Part shown: positions 19,836 through 30,500 of the stretch, in pieces
How the letters are laid out: each line of letters starts with the position of its first letter
How positions within the stretch are numbered: position 1 is the first letter of the stretch
Assembly: GCA_015680685.1 (NCBI GenBank)
Contig: MNCI01004258.1
Location: forward strand, 100,354 to 132,956
DNA: 32,603 bases
Direction of reading: 5' to 3'
Source of the DNA: Gnetum montanum
Lineage: Eukaryota > Streptophyta > Gnetopsida > Gnetales > Gnetaceae
Notes under the pieces: model-generated
Seen by the model: the letters and a program-made list of their open reading frames with translations, nothing else
The model's database searches: none
What the model was told of the DNA's origin: nothing
Position numbers and translations under genes: made by a program

Positions 19836-22800
19836 CTGCAGGAATATTTGAATTAAATGAGCTACTTTGAGGTGATTAAAAAGAAACTGTTTCTAGTCCA
19901 CGTGTATGATGGTTTCGAATTTTCAATAGAATAAGAGCTTAGCATGTAACCTTGAAAGAAGGAAGGTTGCAAGCGGGCTTAATCCTGAATTTTCAGGATT
20001 CTCTGGGTTCTTTTCATTTTTCAGCTGCGTTGATTTTCCTGAACCATTTAGTTGAGAAGCGTCTTTTGTAACAGAAGTTTTTGCTACTTCCTGCAGTTCC
20101 TTCACCGATGGATCTTTGGTACTAGACAACAAAAACAAGAAGGTTACCGCGTAATATTTTTTGCACAAACACAATCCCATGCTCAAGAAATAATGGGACA
20201 AAAGCAAACAAAAAAACGAATCAGATTATATATATATATATATATGTATGTATATAATCACCGCCACCAAGAAGAAGAAAAGGAAAAATACCTTCCTAGA
20301 CGTTGAAGTAATCTACTCACAAGAACTTCACAGGCACCGGGAGCTAAGCGCTCTAAATCCATTAAAGAATCAGCTGCATCTGCTGCTGCACGAAGAGCTG
20401 GGCCTTCAGACTGTTCTGCGGCTGTCTGTAAAAGGAAGAATACTAACCTTTCAAGAAGACATATGATAGAATCCGTAATTTATCTATACAACTGGTCCTC
20501 ATGGTCATTGGATTTTTTGTTCACTATATCTGTTAACTTATTTCCATCGACAATAGAATTTTGTGCAGTTGCATGGCTTATTTCTTGAATTTAAGAGCTC
20601 TGATGGAATGAACTACATCATCCGCTTCTTCTTATTTCCCCTAGTTAGACATCACTATATAAGAGGAAGCTTAGAGCCTGTACGCATGAGAAAGAAGATA
20701 AGGAAAACCAACGATGGCTTCTATCCAAATAAGCTTCTAATTCAAGCAGAAAGTAATGGAACAACATGTACACCAAAAAAGAAATTAGATAAGATAGATA
20801 TAAAACAAATGTTAGATTACACATTGCAACACGTTGGGGAAACAATTAGATTAGAGTTGACAAGAATGTAAAAAGGGAACTCATAAAAACAACCCCAAAC
20901 AAGTTGAAATAAGGGTAGGACAATGATAATGATAAAGATGAGAAATCCACACTGCGGGCTTTCCTTCTCAATTTGTATGATGTTTTCGTTAAGAAGAATC
21001 AGAAATCTAAACAAATTGCAAATTCTATTCAACAGAATGACCACTGTCTCTTAGGTTAGCTATATCAAACATTCAACAAAAGATTCATGTCAGAGAGGAG
21101 ATATATTAACAAACCGAATGTTAAGAAAATGATGCAGTGGAATGACAACTTGGTGCTCATTGCAACTGTGATAGTTGAAAAGTAACCAACAAACTAGAGC
21201 TGACAGATTTGATTCTCTACATCATCTACATCCTTTCGTTGGGGGGCAAAGTGTACGAACAAAAGCAATGTTGTATAAATAGTCCTTACCAAGCAAAAAT
21301 AAAGAGCAAAAAGAACACGTATATTTAAAAAGATATGATTTGGTTGAGAACACAATACAACAGTACAAATTATTATCATAAGAAAATCACGACAGGAAAA
21401 CTATTGTTAAAAGAAAAATATGCAGACAATAGACCCAACATTTATCTTTACGTGCATTAGTATTGTAAATCTTTGTAACCAACATATCTGCATATTGCTT
21501 CCTAAAGATGGAATTTAAAGATCACAATTTCCAAGATATGCAGAAACTATGCCCAATCGTCACCATCATCATCATCCTAGCCTTATCCCAACAAAATAGG
21601 GTCGGCTAGAAACTAAACCCCGATATTCGTCTTAAAGGGTCGGCTAGAAACTAAACCCGATATTCGTCTTAAAGCACATTATTATTGTAGATCTTTGTAA
21701 CCAACATAATCGCATATTTCATCCTAACGATAGCATAGAAACCGTGTAATTTATAACTACAAAGATATGATACACATCAATACGATATCTAGGTTAGTTG
21801 CTGATATTGCATAACATCCTATGTGAAAGAAACCTACTTGGAGCCCTTCCTGATAGATTTCACATGTCCTCTTGTCAGGGATTCCTGCATGTTAAGCAAC
21901 AATTAAGTTTTATTTTTGTTTCAAGAAAAAGAAATTTTTTTCATAGATGGGTGATTCCTACAAAAATTAGAGAATAAGATGTCACAATGCTTAGTAGAAA
22001 GCTGTTACTAATACATAAAAACATGGGGAAAACGCACGCACACAGCGATTTTCTACATATGAGCATGTAAAAGGTAGAAAAGCAAAGGAAGATGAAGAGA
22101 AAGAAGAAGAAGAAGAAGAAAAAGGGTTTCTAATGGAAAATTTTACAGAATAGTAGGAGTCAAGTAATGGTTTAAGAAACCTGAAGAAATTAAATTTTGA
22201 AAGATTATAGAAGAAGAAAAGGAAAATGAAAACAAAAATAGTCACAAATGGAAGGGTCCAACAAATCATCATCATCATCTTAGCCTTGTCCCAACAAACA
22301 GGTGTTAGCTACATGATTTCTCTTTTACCCTTCACCTTTGTTAAGAGCTAGATCCCTATTTGTCTGCAATATCTCCATATCATCTTCAATCGTTTTTTTT
22401 TTTCCCTGTCTTTTTTAGTCTTCTTTTCAATGCATTCTAAGAATTATGATATGTCATTGCTTAGCTGATCTTCTTTAGACATGACCAAAACATCTAAGAT
22501 GTCATTCTTGTAGCTTATCTGAAATAGAAGGCACTCTGAGCCTTTCATTAATGTCTATATTCTGCAACTTATCTCTTATTATAACATTTAGCATCCAAGT
22601 ATTCACATTTCTGCCAGTAAGGGTGCAAAATTAAAAGGCAAAATACAAAATAGGAAAAATCTGTTACAAGAACAGTGGAATAAGAGATCAAAAAAATGGG
22701 TTGCAATTCTACAATAAATAAAAATGGCGAAATTGGTACACGGAAGCGGATGATGGTAAAAGAAATCCTCATTTTGGGATTCCAACATAAGGTTGGAAGA

Positions 22801-25800
22801 AGTTGATGTTTACGTAAAATACAAATTTGGGAAATTTGTGGATATGGGTCCATAGAAGTAAATTCCAACGGAAAACTACGTTTGGGGAGAAAAGCCTGAA
22901 AAGAAAATGTATGGAAACTGTATTCTGTTGGAGATGACGAACAATATATTTGTACCTACAACCAAAGGTTTCATACAAAATTGGATTTGTACCATGGATT
23001 GTTAAAAACGTATTTTGGTTTGATCAAATAGAATGATGGTTAAAATTAAAAATTGTTTAGCACAAAACTTCGGCTATTGGCAAACTCAAACAGCCCTCAA
23101 GGCATTTTTGACGTTTGCATACAATTTTTGTTTTTTTCCCTTGCTTGGTAGGCCAAAATTGATATGCAATGTCTTGCTTGCTAAGGTTTTACCAATGTGC
23201 CTGCAAGATGGAACCCTGACAACTCTTTTTTACATATAATATTAAATAACCATGTACATGTTAAAAAATTTACAAAACAATTTGTACACTCACGCAACAA
23301 GAAGGCCCCTAAACCTGTGCTAGTGTTAAGCAGGAAATCAGCTGTTAAAATATCACAGTATAACTTAAATGCCAACACAACATAGAGAAAAAAAGAACCT
23401 CTTTATAGGATGTTCTAGAGTTCAGTTTTTTTAAACCTCAAAGTGGGACCCACCCACTAAAACCACCAAACTTAGCGATGCAATTTATATAATTCAACAT
23501 TAACTGCCACAGTGGTTAATAAGAGATGGTTAACTGGGCAATACGGAAATTTTCTGAAAACTGAAAAACAAAGTCCTGAGAATTATCGGATTTAACATAG
23601 GAGCACTTGATTATCAACGTGGTATGCACTGATTTAAAATTTGAACTATATTCGCACGTAGGATTGCTTTGCTCAAAGATGGAGGTGCATCTTAAATTAC
23701 TATCGATACCGGCAAAGCCAGATAAAGCTGGTTGGCTAAAGATGGGCTCCAACAAGAGGCAATTAATGGATGGCTATTGGATGGCTATTCCTGAGTTGGG
23801 CCCTTGCTGGCAAGGTCTCTGGTTGGCATATTGCTCCCCTTGATATCTTGGTGGGAAACGATGCATAAGGTAAATTAAAAACTCGTGGACGCATGGACAA
23901 AATATCACCCACTAAACAAAGTGCATAGATGACGAAGTAAACTTCATAAAATTTCCGTTTCAGCTATAATTCACCTAGAGGAAAAGGAAGACAGCAGTGA
24001 TAATTACGTGGTCATAAATTCAGAAAGAGAAAGTGCATTATATAAAATATAAAAACAAGAAAATCCACTATACTCCTGCATGAAATAAGTATCATTTATC
24101 AGGCAGAAGTAAAATTCATGGTTCATACAGGGGTTTTTAAAGTTTAATCAAACTTCATTTATAAGGAATAGATGGCTGAAACCTCACGAATTTGGACAAT
24201 TGCTACCAAAAATGATCATTAAGTGTAGGAAAAGCATATATCAAGGAACCAAACACTAAATAATTTATAAATGCAAAGACTAAAAACAGTCAACCATGCT
24301 GCCAATTTCAGCAACAAGCAGATATTGATTAGCATGTCATATCTGACCAAATGTGAATGTAAATTTTATAACATCAAAGTTAAAAAATCCAAATAAAACT
24401 GAAAATATAATGCCATAATACGGATTTCTAGATTCCTGGATCAATTTTATGGGCTGGAAGTCTGGAACTAATTATGTAGTGCATCCTATGAAAGAAAATA
24501 TATGTTTCTCATTATTGACCTCTTTCAATGCAGGAATCAAGAGCAGAGACAATGCAGGAGAAGATGTGGCTGCTGCAGATCTAGCGTCCTCATCATCACT
24601 TGCTCGTCTTGAAAAAGGTTTCACTGGCACTTTAACCCCTTCCCAAGGGTCTCGTGTTTCTCTGCTGTAAAATAATACTGATTCCATGTTGCAAACATAA
24701 TACATATAATAGATTACTGCATTTAATCACAGGTCAGAAAAAGCTTTAAACTGCATTGTACCTAGTTGGTTCCGCAAGGCTCGGCCTTTCAGCAAGTTTT
24801 GATTCATGCCCATTCATATGAGACTTTGGTGGTGCATACCTATCTCTCTGGTTGAATTTCCTCATTCCCGCTTGAAGTGCAGCTTTTGCCTGGAAATAGA
24901 AGAATGTGTGTCTCATTATAACAGTGGAACATAATATTACATGAGCAGGGGCCTAATGGACAATCTCCATGCCTCGGCAAGATTAGTTGCACTGTCTTCT
25001 GGGAAAGCATTTGACAACTTTTCCTGATGTCCAAATCTAGATTTGGGTGTTCGAGGCATACTGTCAACATCATCCTGCTTGCCATGGACCAAAACTGTAC
25101 CAACGATGGAAACATCTTCCCCGGATATGTTACCGCTAAACTGAAGGAAAAAGAACACACCAAATAGATTAAATGATAACATGTTGACAAAAAGGCAACT
25201 AGAGTGAACCTTTAATTAACAAAGAAACAAATCATATTTTTGCATAGAGAACATCATACCAAAGAGGTACTTTGACTCTGTGGTCCTGAAGCTGCACGGC
25301 TGTCCCTTGGAGAACGAACTATTACCGTACCAGAACTACTAACTGATAGCTTTTCCTGCTTAAGAAAGTAAATTCTAAAAAGTAAAAAAAAAAAATTATT
25401 GGTTTTGTCAAAATATTATTTGCAAACAGTAAAAGACATCCCTACATCTTCTGAAGAAGGAGTCCTCCTCCTCTCATGAATGCTAGATAAACCATCTAAA
25501 ACGTCACCGTCTGAAGAAGCATCTCCAATAAGACTTGCTGAAGTTGAAACTCCATGCCATTCATTTTCTTGACCAGACAATGACCTTCTAGCTTCTTGAC
25601 CAGCGACTGAATCAAGTTTTCGGTCTCTACTAGAGATATTAGGTGGCTTTACTGCACGCACAGTTCCTGTTGCCGGTGCCCCTGTTGTACTAAAATCCCA
25701 GCTAGCATTTTTGGGGATATTTCTATGGCTACAAAATTAACAATGCTCACTCATAATCCAAATGTTAGGTTATTGCTAATTGTTTTCAGAAAATTAAAAG

Positions 25801-26172
25801 TGAAATCATTCAAAATACCTGTAAGGCAGTGATTCGGTTTCACTTGCGTACTTGGAAGAATTGACCTTTTCACTAACAGTTTCTGCATTAAGAGTTTCAA
25901 GCTTTTGTGTCTCTCGAACTTTCCGGATATGAACCTTAGGGCGCTCTCTGATGATACAAACTTATTTAAAAGAAATTTAGGAATTTCGTCTGATGATTAC
26001 CCAGAAAGCAATGCTAGCAAGCCTTTAAATTCTTCTAGAGAGCTCTTATAATTATTCATTAAAGAGACAAACTTGCACTCTCGGAATTTTACCTAATTCT
26101 TTCAAGAAGCTTTGGACTTTTCCTTGCATTTTTTATAAATCGGTGCTTCAAGAGATCTTTTGCACTTGGTCT
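19796..26172 (-). CDS. MAP4K-alpha-type Ste20/germinal-centre kinase, C-terminal ten exons
   Basis: The protein is a cytoplasmic serine/threonine kinase of the plant Ste20/GCK group, close to Arabidopsis MAP4K-alpha1 (At1g53165). Ten exons join in frame to 457 residues plus stop: 26172-26093, 25947-25819, 25728-25446, 25355-25260, 25140-24973, 24889-24762, 24664-24520, 20425-20292, 20121-19951, 19835-19796. Residues 1-26 are the end of the kinase fold (RPSAKDLLKHRFIKNARKSP, subdomain XI with its conserved Arg). The rest is the plant-specific tail: TGTVRAVKPP, SSGTVIVRSPRDS, VGTVLVHGK, the conserved PRTPKSRFGHQEK and NLAEAKAALQAG, then SLLLIPALKE, DLERLAPGACEVLVSRLLQRL, DPSVKEL and LSPLATFLLSRW near the end. 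The ATP-binding and catalytic-loop exons lie beyond 32603, so the gene is partial because of the window, not broken. All introns are GT-AG except intron 5 (GC-AG). No premature stop was found, so I consider it functional. Confidence 0.9.
19951..20121 (-). CDS. Kinase gene, exon 9
   Basis: 171 bp with DPSVKELQEVAK and LSPLATFLLS. The frame stays open past the donor (TTTCAAG|GTTACA) to a stop at 19923, giving an atypical end LHAKLLFY. Splicing instead restores the family ending FLLSRW. Confidence 0.8.
20225..20259. repeat. TA microsatellite in intron 8
   Basis: An alternating TA run with GTATGTA interruption lies inside the 170-bp intron between exons 8 and 9, close to the exon 8 donor. Confidence 0.9.
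20292..20425 (-). CDS. Kinase gene, exon 8
   Basis: 134 bp encoding ADAADSLMDLERLAPG and CEVLVSRLLQRLG, which fits the family pattern LIPALKE..(A)V..SL.DLE...PG.CE.LV..L...L. It shows that the long intron before it joins exon 7 directly in phase 0. Confidence 0.87.
21454..21727. repeat. Diverged direct repeat flanking a LINE remnant
   Basis: About 52 bp at 21454-21505 (with ATCTTTGTAACCAACATA) recur at 21674-21727 with several changes and lie on either side of the LINE fragment. The copies are longer than a usual LINE target duplication. Confidence 0.6.
21561..21675 (-). mobile_element. LINE 3'-end remnant 1
   Basis: On the minus strand the sequence reads GCCGACCCTATTTTGTTGGG, ATAAGGCTAGG and a (ATG)n tail, the hallmark 3' end of plant L1-type LINEs, whose coding end gives ..ADP..(L/V)G.G.DDDD. 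The segment GGGTCGGCTAGAAACTAAAC plus its continuation is duplicated in tandem (21599-21636 and 21637-21673). It has the same orientation as the host gene. Confidence 0.6.
22096..22124. repeat. GAA microsatellite
   Basis: A purine run GAGAAAGAAGAAGAAGAAGA lies inside intron 7, a CTT-type tract on the transcribed strand. Confidence 0.85.
22266..22560 (-). mobile_element. LINE 3'-end remnant 2 with reverse-transcriptase C-terminus
   Basis: Translating the minus strand from about 22552 gives INERLRVPSISDKLQE, a stop, then HLRCFGHV. This matches the pattern NE.(I/L)R...V.PI.DK..E.RLRWFGHV at the end of plant LINE polyproteins. Further on, HVANTCLLGQG and a DDDD run with an ATG-repeat tail close the element. 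Stops and a T-run show it is long dead. Confidence 0.7.
24520..24664 (-). CDS. Kinase gene, exon 7
   Basis: 145 bp with RRASDDEDARSAAA and SLLLIPALKE, the start of the conserved C-terminal helical region. The acceptor is ACAGCAG, so either of two sites three bases apart keeps the frame. Donor GAG|GTCAAT opens the 4.1-kb intron. Confidence 0.87.
24762..24889 (-). CDS. Kinase gene, exon 6
   Basis: 128 bp starting AKAALQAGMRKF, the continuation of the conserved NLAE motif, then a variable linker ending PSLAEPT. Acceptor TTCCAG, donor TAG|GTACAA. Confidence 0.87.
24973..25140 (-). CDS. Kinase gene, exon 5
   Basis: 168 bp (56 codons), phase 0, with VGTVLVHGK, PRTPKSRFGHQEK and ATNLAE. The only donor that joins in frame to exon 6 and restores the conserved NLAEAKAAL is GAG|GCATGG, a GC donor. 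Confidence 0.85.
25260..25355 (-). CDS. Kinase gene, exon 4
   Basis: 96 bp (32 codons), phase 0 at both ends, encoding the second GTV repeat (SSGTVIVRSPRDS). Skipping it would keep the frame. Acceptor AGCAG, donor TTG|GTATGA. Confidence 0.88.
25446..25728 (-). CDS. Kinase gene, exon 3
   Basis: 283 bp with NIPKNASWDFSTTG and TGTVRAVKPP near the start, matching the GWDF..GTVRA(L/V)KPP block of the family. Ser/Asp-rich sequence follows. The donor is GAT|GTAGGG; reading through it gives a stop 11 codons later. Confidence 0.88.
25819..25947 (-). CDS. Kinase gene, exon 2
   Basis: 129 bp beginning ERPKVHIRKVRETQ and ending SSKYASETESLPY. It carries the conserved ERPK junction just after the kinase fold. 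Acceptor ATCAG, donor CAG|GTATTT. Confidence 0.88.
26093..26172 (-). CDS. Kinase gene, visible exon 1
   Basis: 80 bp encoding RPSAKDLLKHRFIKNARKSP and LLERI, the last helix of the kinase fold. The acceptor is AAACAG and the donor AG|GTAAAA. It ends two bases into a codon. The next upstream exon is not within the 6.4 kb to the window end. Confidence 0.88.
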
Positions 26173-26465
26173 CTGTTTAAGCAGAAATTTCACATAAGAA
26201 AAAACATCAAAGAATGTTGAGTAGAAAACGGTACATCTGCACTTAAAAAATGTTCTCCATTTTAAGAAGCAATATCAAATTTTACAAGAATGCACAGAAA
26301 GATACAGAGTTTCATATAATTGCATAACATTAAAATGATCCTATATACAACTGGGAGTCATCAGAACGGATTATGCTGTTTTCCAAACTTTTGCATCCTC
26401 AATTTATTGTTATCTCTTTATTCGTCCATATCTTTAAGGTGTATGCTTGCTCATTTGTAAATACG

Positions 26466-26705
26466 TAGATGAACCTTGATGTAGTGGTTAGAGAATTTGT
26501 TTCTAACCATTAGGTTCAAGGTTCAAGATTCCCCATTTGCTACCTGGGGGCAGTAATATTCAGGTTGGTGTTAGGTAGAGAACTGGCTATAAAAGTTATT
26601 AGCAAAGCACTTGCACACCCAAACAGGTTACCAGTGTATCAGTGTTAGGTAGATAACTGGCTATAAAAGTTATTAGCAAGGCACTTGCCCACCCAAAGAG
26701 GTTAC
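26466..26705 (+). mobile_element. SINE-like insertion with internal 74-bp duplication
   Basis: TTGATGTAGTGGTTAGAG (A-box-like, 26476-26493) is followed by GGTTCAAGATTCC (B-box-like, 26520-26532), as in tRNA-derived SINEs. Downstream, GTGTTAGGTAGA.AACTGGC and its continuation occur twice at a 74-bp period (from 26568 and from 26642). It lies in the kinase intron upstream of the first visible exon and opposes the gene's direction. Confidence 0.55.
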
Positions 26706-26994
26706 ACTTGGATACGCTTGTACTGCTACAGAGAATGTTATAAATCGACATCTGTATTGCCTTCTGTTATTTCTTACTGACATTCCTTGACTTGCCGCTG
26801 ACTAATAACATGAATTACAACCTTCAAATTTTTTCTTGTGACTGTTGGAACCACTCTTTTCATGACACCTAAAACACCAGTTCAATCATTTGAATCTATT
26901 TTTACCTTTTACACTATGAAATTATGTTTTGGTTATTTTTTGAGAGAACCCCAAAAAGCATGTATTAGCAGAATATGTACAAAAACAGCCATAG

Positions 26995-27573
26995 TGTAAC
27001 AACGTTACCCCAATGTTGTCCGGCACCCCAAGGAATTCACGAAGATCCAATGGATCTGGGGCGGAAGACCTAGGGAATACGCCTCAAGCAAGCAAGCATC
27101 TCAGGAGTGAGTGCAAGCAAAAGCACAGCTTCTTAACGTATATGACAACACACCTCATGGAGAGTAACCAACTCCAAAACGAGGACCATGGAAACAAGCA
27201 CACACACAACCTTGTAGACAACATCGGTGGGAGGGGAGACGATGCACCTACAAGGGAAGGTGCCTCACCCCCGATCCCTCACGATCTAGTACAAGGTGTG
27301 GCTTGGCACCACACCAAAACTATCCAGTCTTGGCTGCCTACATATCTACGACCACCGTAGAATCAGGGCCATGTCATTCTCCACAGTGAAGGGGGAATGA
27401 AGAAGACTTAGAAGAGAATTGCAACAGGAGGATGGCTTGTTGCTAACTTGGTACCACCAAGCCGGGGTGGGTTTTCTAACACTTGAGTCACCCGAGGGCA
27501 CCTCAAAGTGTTCCATGGCCCCCGAACCATGGGGAGAGCCCAAGAGAACCACCACTTTGGGGCATCTCTCACA
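26995..27573 (-). mobile_element. Candidate LTR of a minus-strand element in the kinase intron
   Basis: On the minus strand it starts TGTGAGAGATGCC right after TGGGGGAGGAT (27574-27584), a strong polypurine tract, and ends CGTTGTTACA, so it has TG..CA ends and 579 bp. Upstream of the purine tract, CTCCGAGGACGTCACTTCTT resembles the TTCGAGGACGAA(T/C) end common in plant Ty3/gypsy polyproteins. The partner LTR would be beyond 32603, so neither a second copy nor a target duplication can be checked. Confidence 0.5.
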
Positions 27574-27584
27574 ATCCTCCCCCA
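27574..27584 (-). other. Polypurine tract of the 26995-27573 LTR
   Basis: TGGGGGAGGAT on the minus strand abuts the proposed LTR start. It is the main evidence for the orientation of that element. Confidence 0.5.
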
Positions 27585-30500
27585 CACAAAGAAGTGACGT
27601 CCTCGGAGCAGAGCCTAGGATAGCTTCGAGAGTACACTTCTATATGGGTTCGGAACTCCATCAACTCCAGGGATCCATCAAGTCGTTTGACGCCAAGCTT
27701 TAAGGAAGTTACCCTCCCCAACACCTGATACATCCTTCCATCCAATGCCTTGCATGAAACGCAAGGGCAATTGGAGGAAGCCCAAAGACTTCCCTTCTCT
27801 ATACGAGCAGGAGAGTCCAACCCAAAGGGCCAACTTCTCTAAGGCATCCCCTAGATCCATCCCTTCTAAGGGTCTAGAAACATATCTTCTTGCGTAAACC
27901 CATACTTATGCAAGAAGACAGCTCCTCTTCCACAAGTCCCGCCGAGTTCCTTTGTGAATGGCATCTCAACACCCATTGATTTGATTTTTTTTTTTTTGTT
28001 TTTTTTTTTTTTGAGGGCTCACCAAGGCCACTACCCATGGTGAGGGACTTGGGAACATCACACCAAGAGGGAGGACATGCTCCGAAGAGCCATGTCTCCG
28101 CAAGCAACTCATGCTTGCCAGAACTCCATGTTCTGATACTCGCATCCAAACCCATGGGGTCTCATCAGTGCAACCACCTAAGCACTGATTCCACATGCAT
28201 CGATACCATGCGCATTCTCTTTTTCTCATCATGTTTGTTCAAGCTGGTATGAAGAGAGTCAAGCATGTTCTCCCTTACAAACAAGGTACAAGGGCAGATC
28301 TTTTGAGCTTGACCTTGCCGTCCACAAACACTAGCATCGCATACCTCAATTCATCATTCAATAGTATTTCATAGCCACAACGAGAGAGAAGATCCAAAAA
28401 ATCTGTTTGGAAACTTCTCCAAGAGGCTAACATACAACAAGCCCCAACTATCATCAACACCTCTTGTGATTGTCCAACATCGAGAAGGCCTGCTCGAATG
28501 TTAGAACAAGTGGAGGGTCAATTGGGCAGCCAACCCCATGACAATCCTCCATCACCTATCTCATATCAGCCGTAAGCACATCATCGAATGCAACCATAAT
28601 ATCATGTTCATAGAGAAGGATCACCCACATTTGCCACATGCAAGCTATCCTTCCCACTCCAAGTTACGGGACAAGCACCATTTTCTGAACACTAGGTCCA
28701 AGAACGAATATAGAGTCACCTCTAAGAGTAATCAGATCATGCATTCTCCAAGGAACATCAACGTTCCCAAAATTTGCATTTCCCCACTATATCAAGAACG
28801 ACTACCAGTCTCACAATCAACACCTTTCATTAGATTTTGCACTTGCAAGAAGGATCCTCTTTGGGAGGTTTCTTCCATAGGTAAGTACAGTAGGCCAGCT
28901 ACACCTTACCCATAATACATGCCCAAGTAGTCAATATAGCCAATAGAACCATATCATCGAACTGTCACTAGCTGAGGGAAGACATGGGTTCACAAGTCTT
29001 ACCCAAATTCAATTTTCACCTTGAGAACAACTCAAGACACCAAGCAATACATCCCCTTTGAAATTTTATCAACATGGATTTCTGTTTCATCTTGGGAGAT
29101 CTGGGTTTTGTTTCATACATCCCAGTCAAGCCCGTTTACATCAATTTGTGGTGGACAAGGCCGCACCACTACCTATTATCATTCAACCCAAACAATAAAC
29201 ACAAGTCACCAACAACATCTTGCCCATAGGAGGACCAAGTCCTCAAGATAGTTTTACATGGAATGGGCTTTCATCAACATCATTTACAACTCAAACACAA
29301 AACGATTCATCCCCGAAGGGTTTACAATAAGGATGGTCTACCAAAGAACCCCAACAAGGAAGTTCCTCTGAAGCCCCCAAAACTGAGAGAGTACACAAGA
29401 TCATGCCTTGCTTACACGACGAGCAATATGTACCTTTAATTTACATCAACAACACAACCTCACAAAGGAGGTTTCATGAATTTCACCAGGGTAACAACAT
29501 TTTGTCTCTGAGAACAAGCCCCATGAGTTCACGAACATGGAACCACTGCTAGGAACAAGTCCCAAACATCAACTGCTTCTAGGTCCCAAATAGGAGACAA
29601 CCATCTCAATACCACCTACCTTATTATTTCAGGAACTGAAGAGGGCATCTATTGAAATGGAGAATGACCCCTCATAAAATTAAGGATTCACCAAGTAATA
29701 TCATGATCAACTCTGCTATCCCACCAGGGAGGTGAGAACACCAACATGAATTAACATCACACCAGAGACATGGGACAATACATCAAGGAGGGACTGTGTG
29801 ATACATCAATGTCCATATGGGACAAAGTACATGAGAAAATTCAGCAAGACACCATAGCCTATTAGGCACAACGAGTCCCCTATCATGGAATCACACCATA
29901 GACCACAAAAGCACCAATAAGTCCCAATCTATGAGAGCACATCATAGCCCTACAAAGCACCAAAAGCAATTAGTCACGAGAGCCCACCAACATGCACAAA
30001 TCATTAGAAGCCCCCTATCATGAGAGCATCGGCTCAAGTGTTTTGAGCACATTCAAGCCCACCAAGCCAGGCCACCAAGAGAAATCACACTTTCTGTATG
30101 TATAACGTCATTTATTCAAGGATGGACCACCATCCCAATGTTTGGACAACTGCTCCACAATCACATCCAACATGGAAGAGCGAGTCTAGGTGCCAATACC
30201 CAGAACTCGACTCAAATCCACCGCTAGACATCATATTGATTTGAATTTTAGTCTGCCATTGTAATTCACATGGCCACAGTGAACCACTTGTTATCAAGAA
30301 CAAGCACATCAAACCAATTTGTTTGTGTATTTTAAGCTACATACCACGATTGATCATCTGTGGACAAGATCTTTGCCAATCTAGGAACACAAGAGAAAGT
30401 GTTCCCAAGATTTGTCCTATCTCAAGGATGTTCACCAAGCACACACCATCCAGGCATGCCAACATCATCAAGAGCACATGGCACCAGTTTAAAAGCACAA

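Larger units (their letters stand above)
20426..24519 (-). other. Kinase intron 7, 4.1 kb
   Basis: This is the only long intron inside the visible part of the gene; its neighbours are 83-170 bp. It contains two LINE 3'-end remnants and a purine microsatellite. No other gene or open frame inside it can be supported on either strand. Confidence 0.8.

Noticed and set aside
19923-20207. Single 94-codon open frame as the kinase C-terminus
   Set aside because: Its first part is intron 8 and its last codons are intron 9; the spliced model keeps the conserved residues on both sides.
20563-20871. 102-codon plus-strand frame in the kinase intron
   Set aside because: It is antisense in intron 7, has no known motif, and a shadow frame exists on the other strand as well.
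22569-22868. Minus-strand frame of 99 codons next to the LINE remnant
   Set aside because: The translation does not resemble LINE reverse transcriptase or endonuclease; it is probably chance in AT-rich DNA.
24840-25190. 116-codon minus-strand frame across an intron of the kinase
   Set aside because: It is a different frame from the conserved exons 5 and 6 and carries none of the family motifs.
27013-27360. 115-codon plus-strand frame
   Set aside because: It falls inside the proposed minus-strand LTR; openness comes from the low T content of the plus strand.
28275-28460. Minus-strand 61-codon frame that looks mildly protein-like
   Set aside because: I could not connect it to any retroelement or host domain, and neighbouring frames do not continue it.
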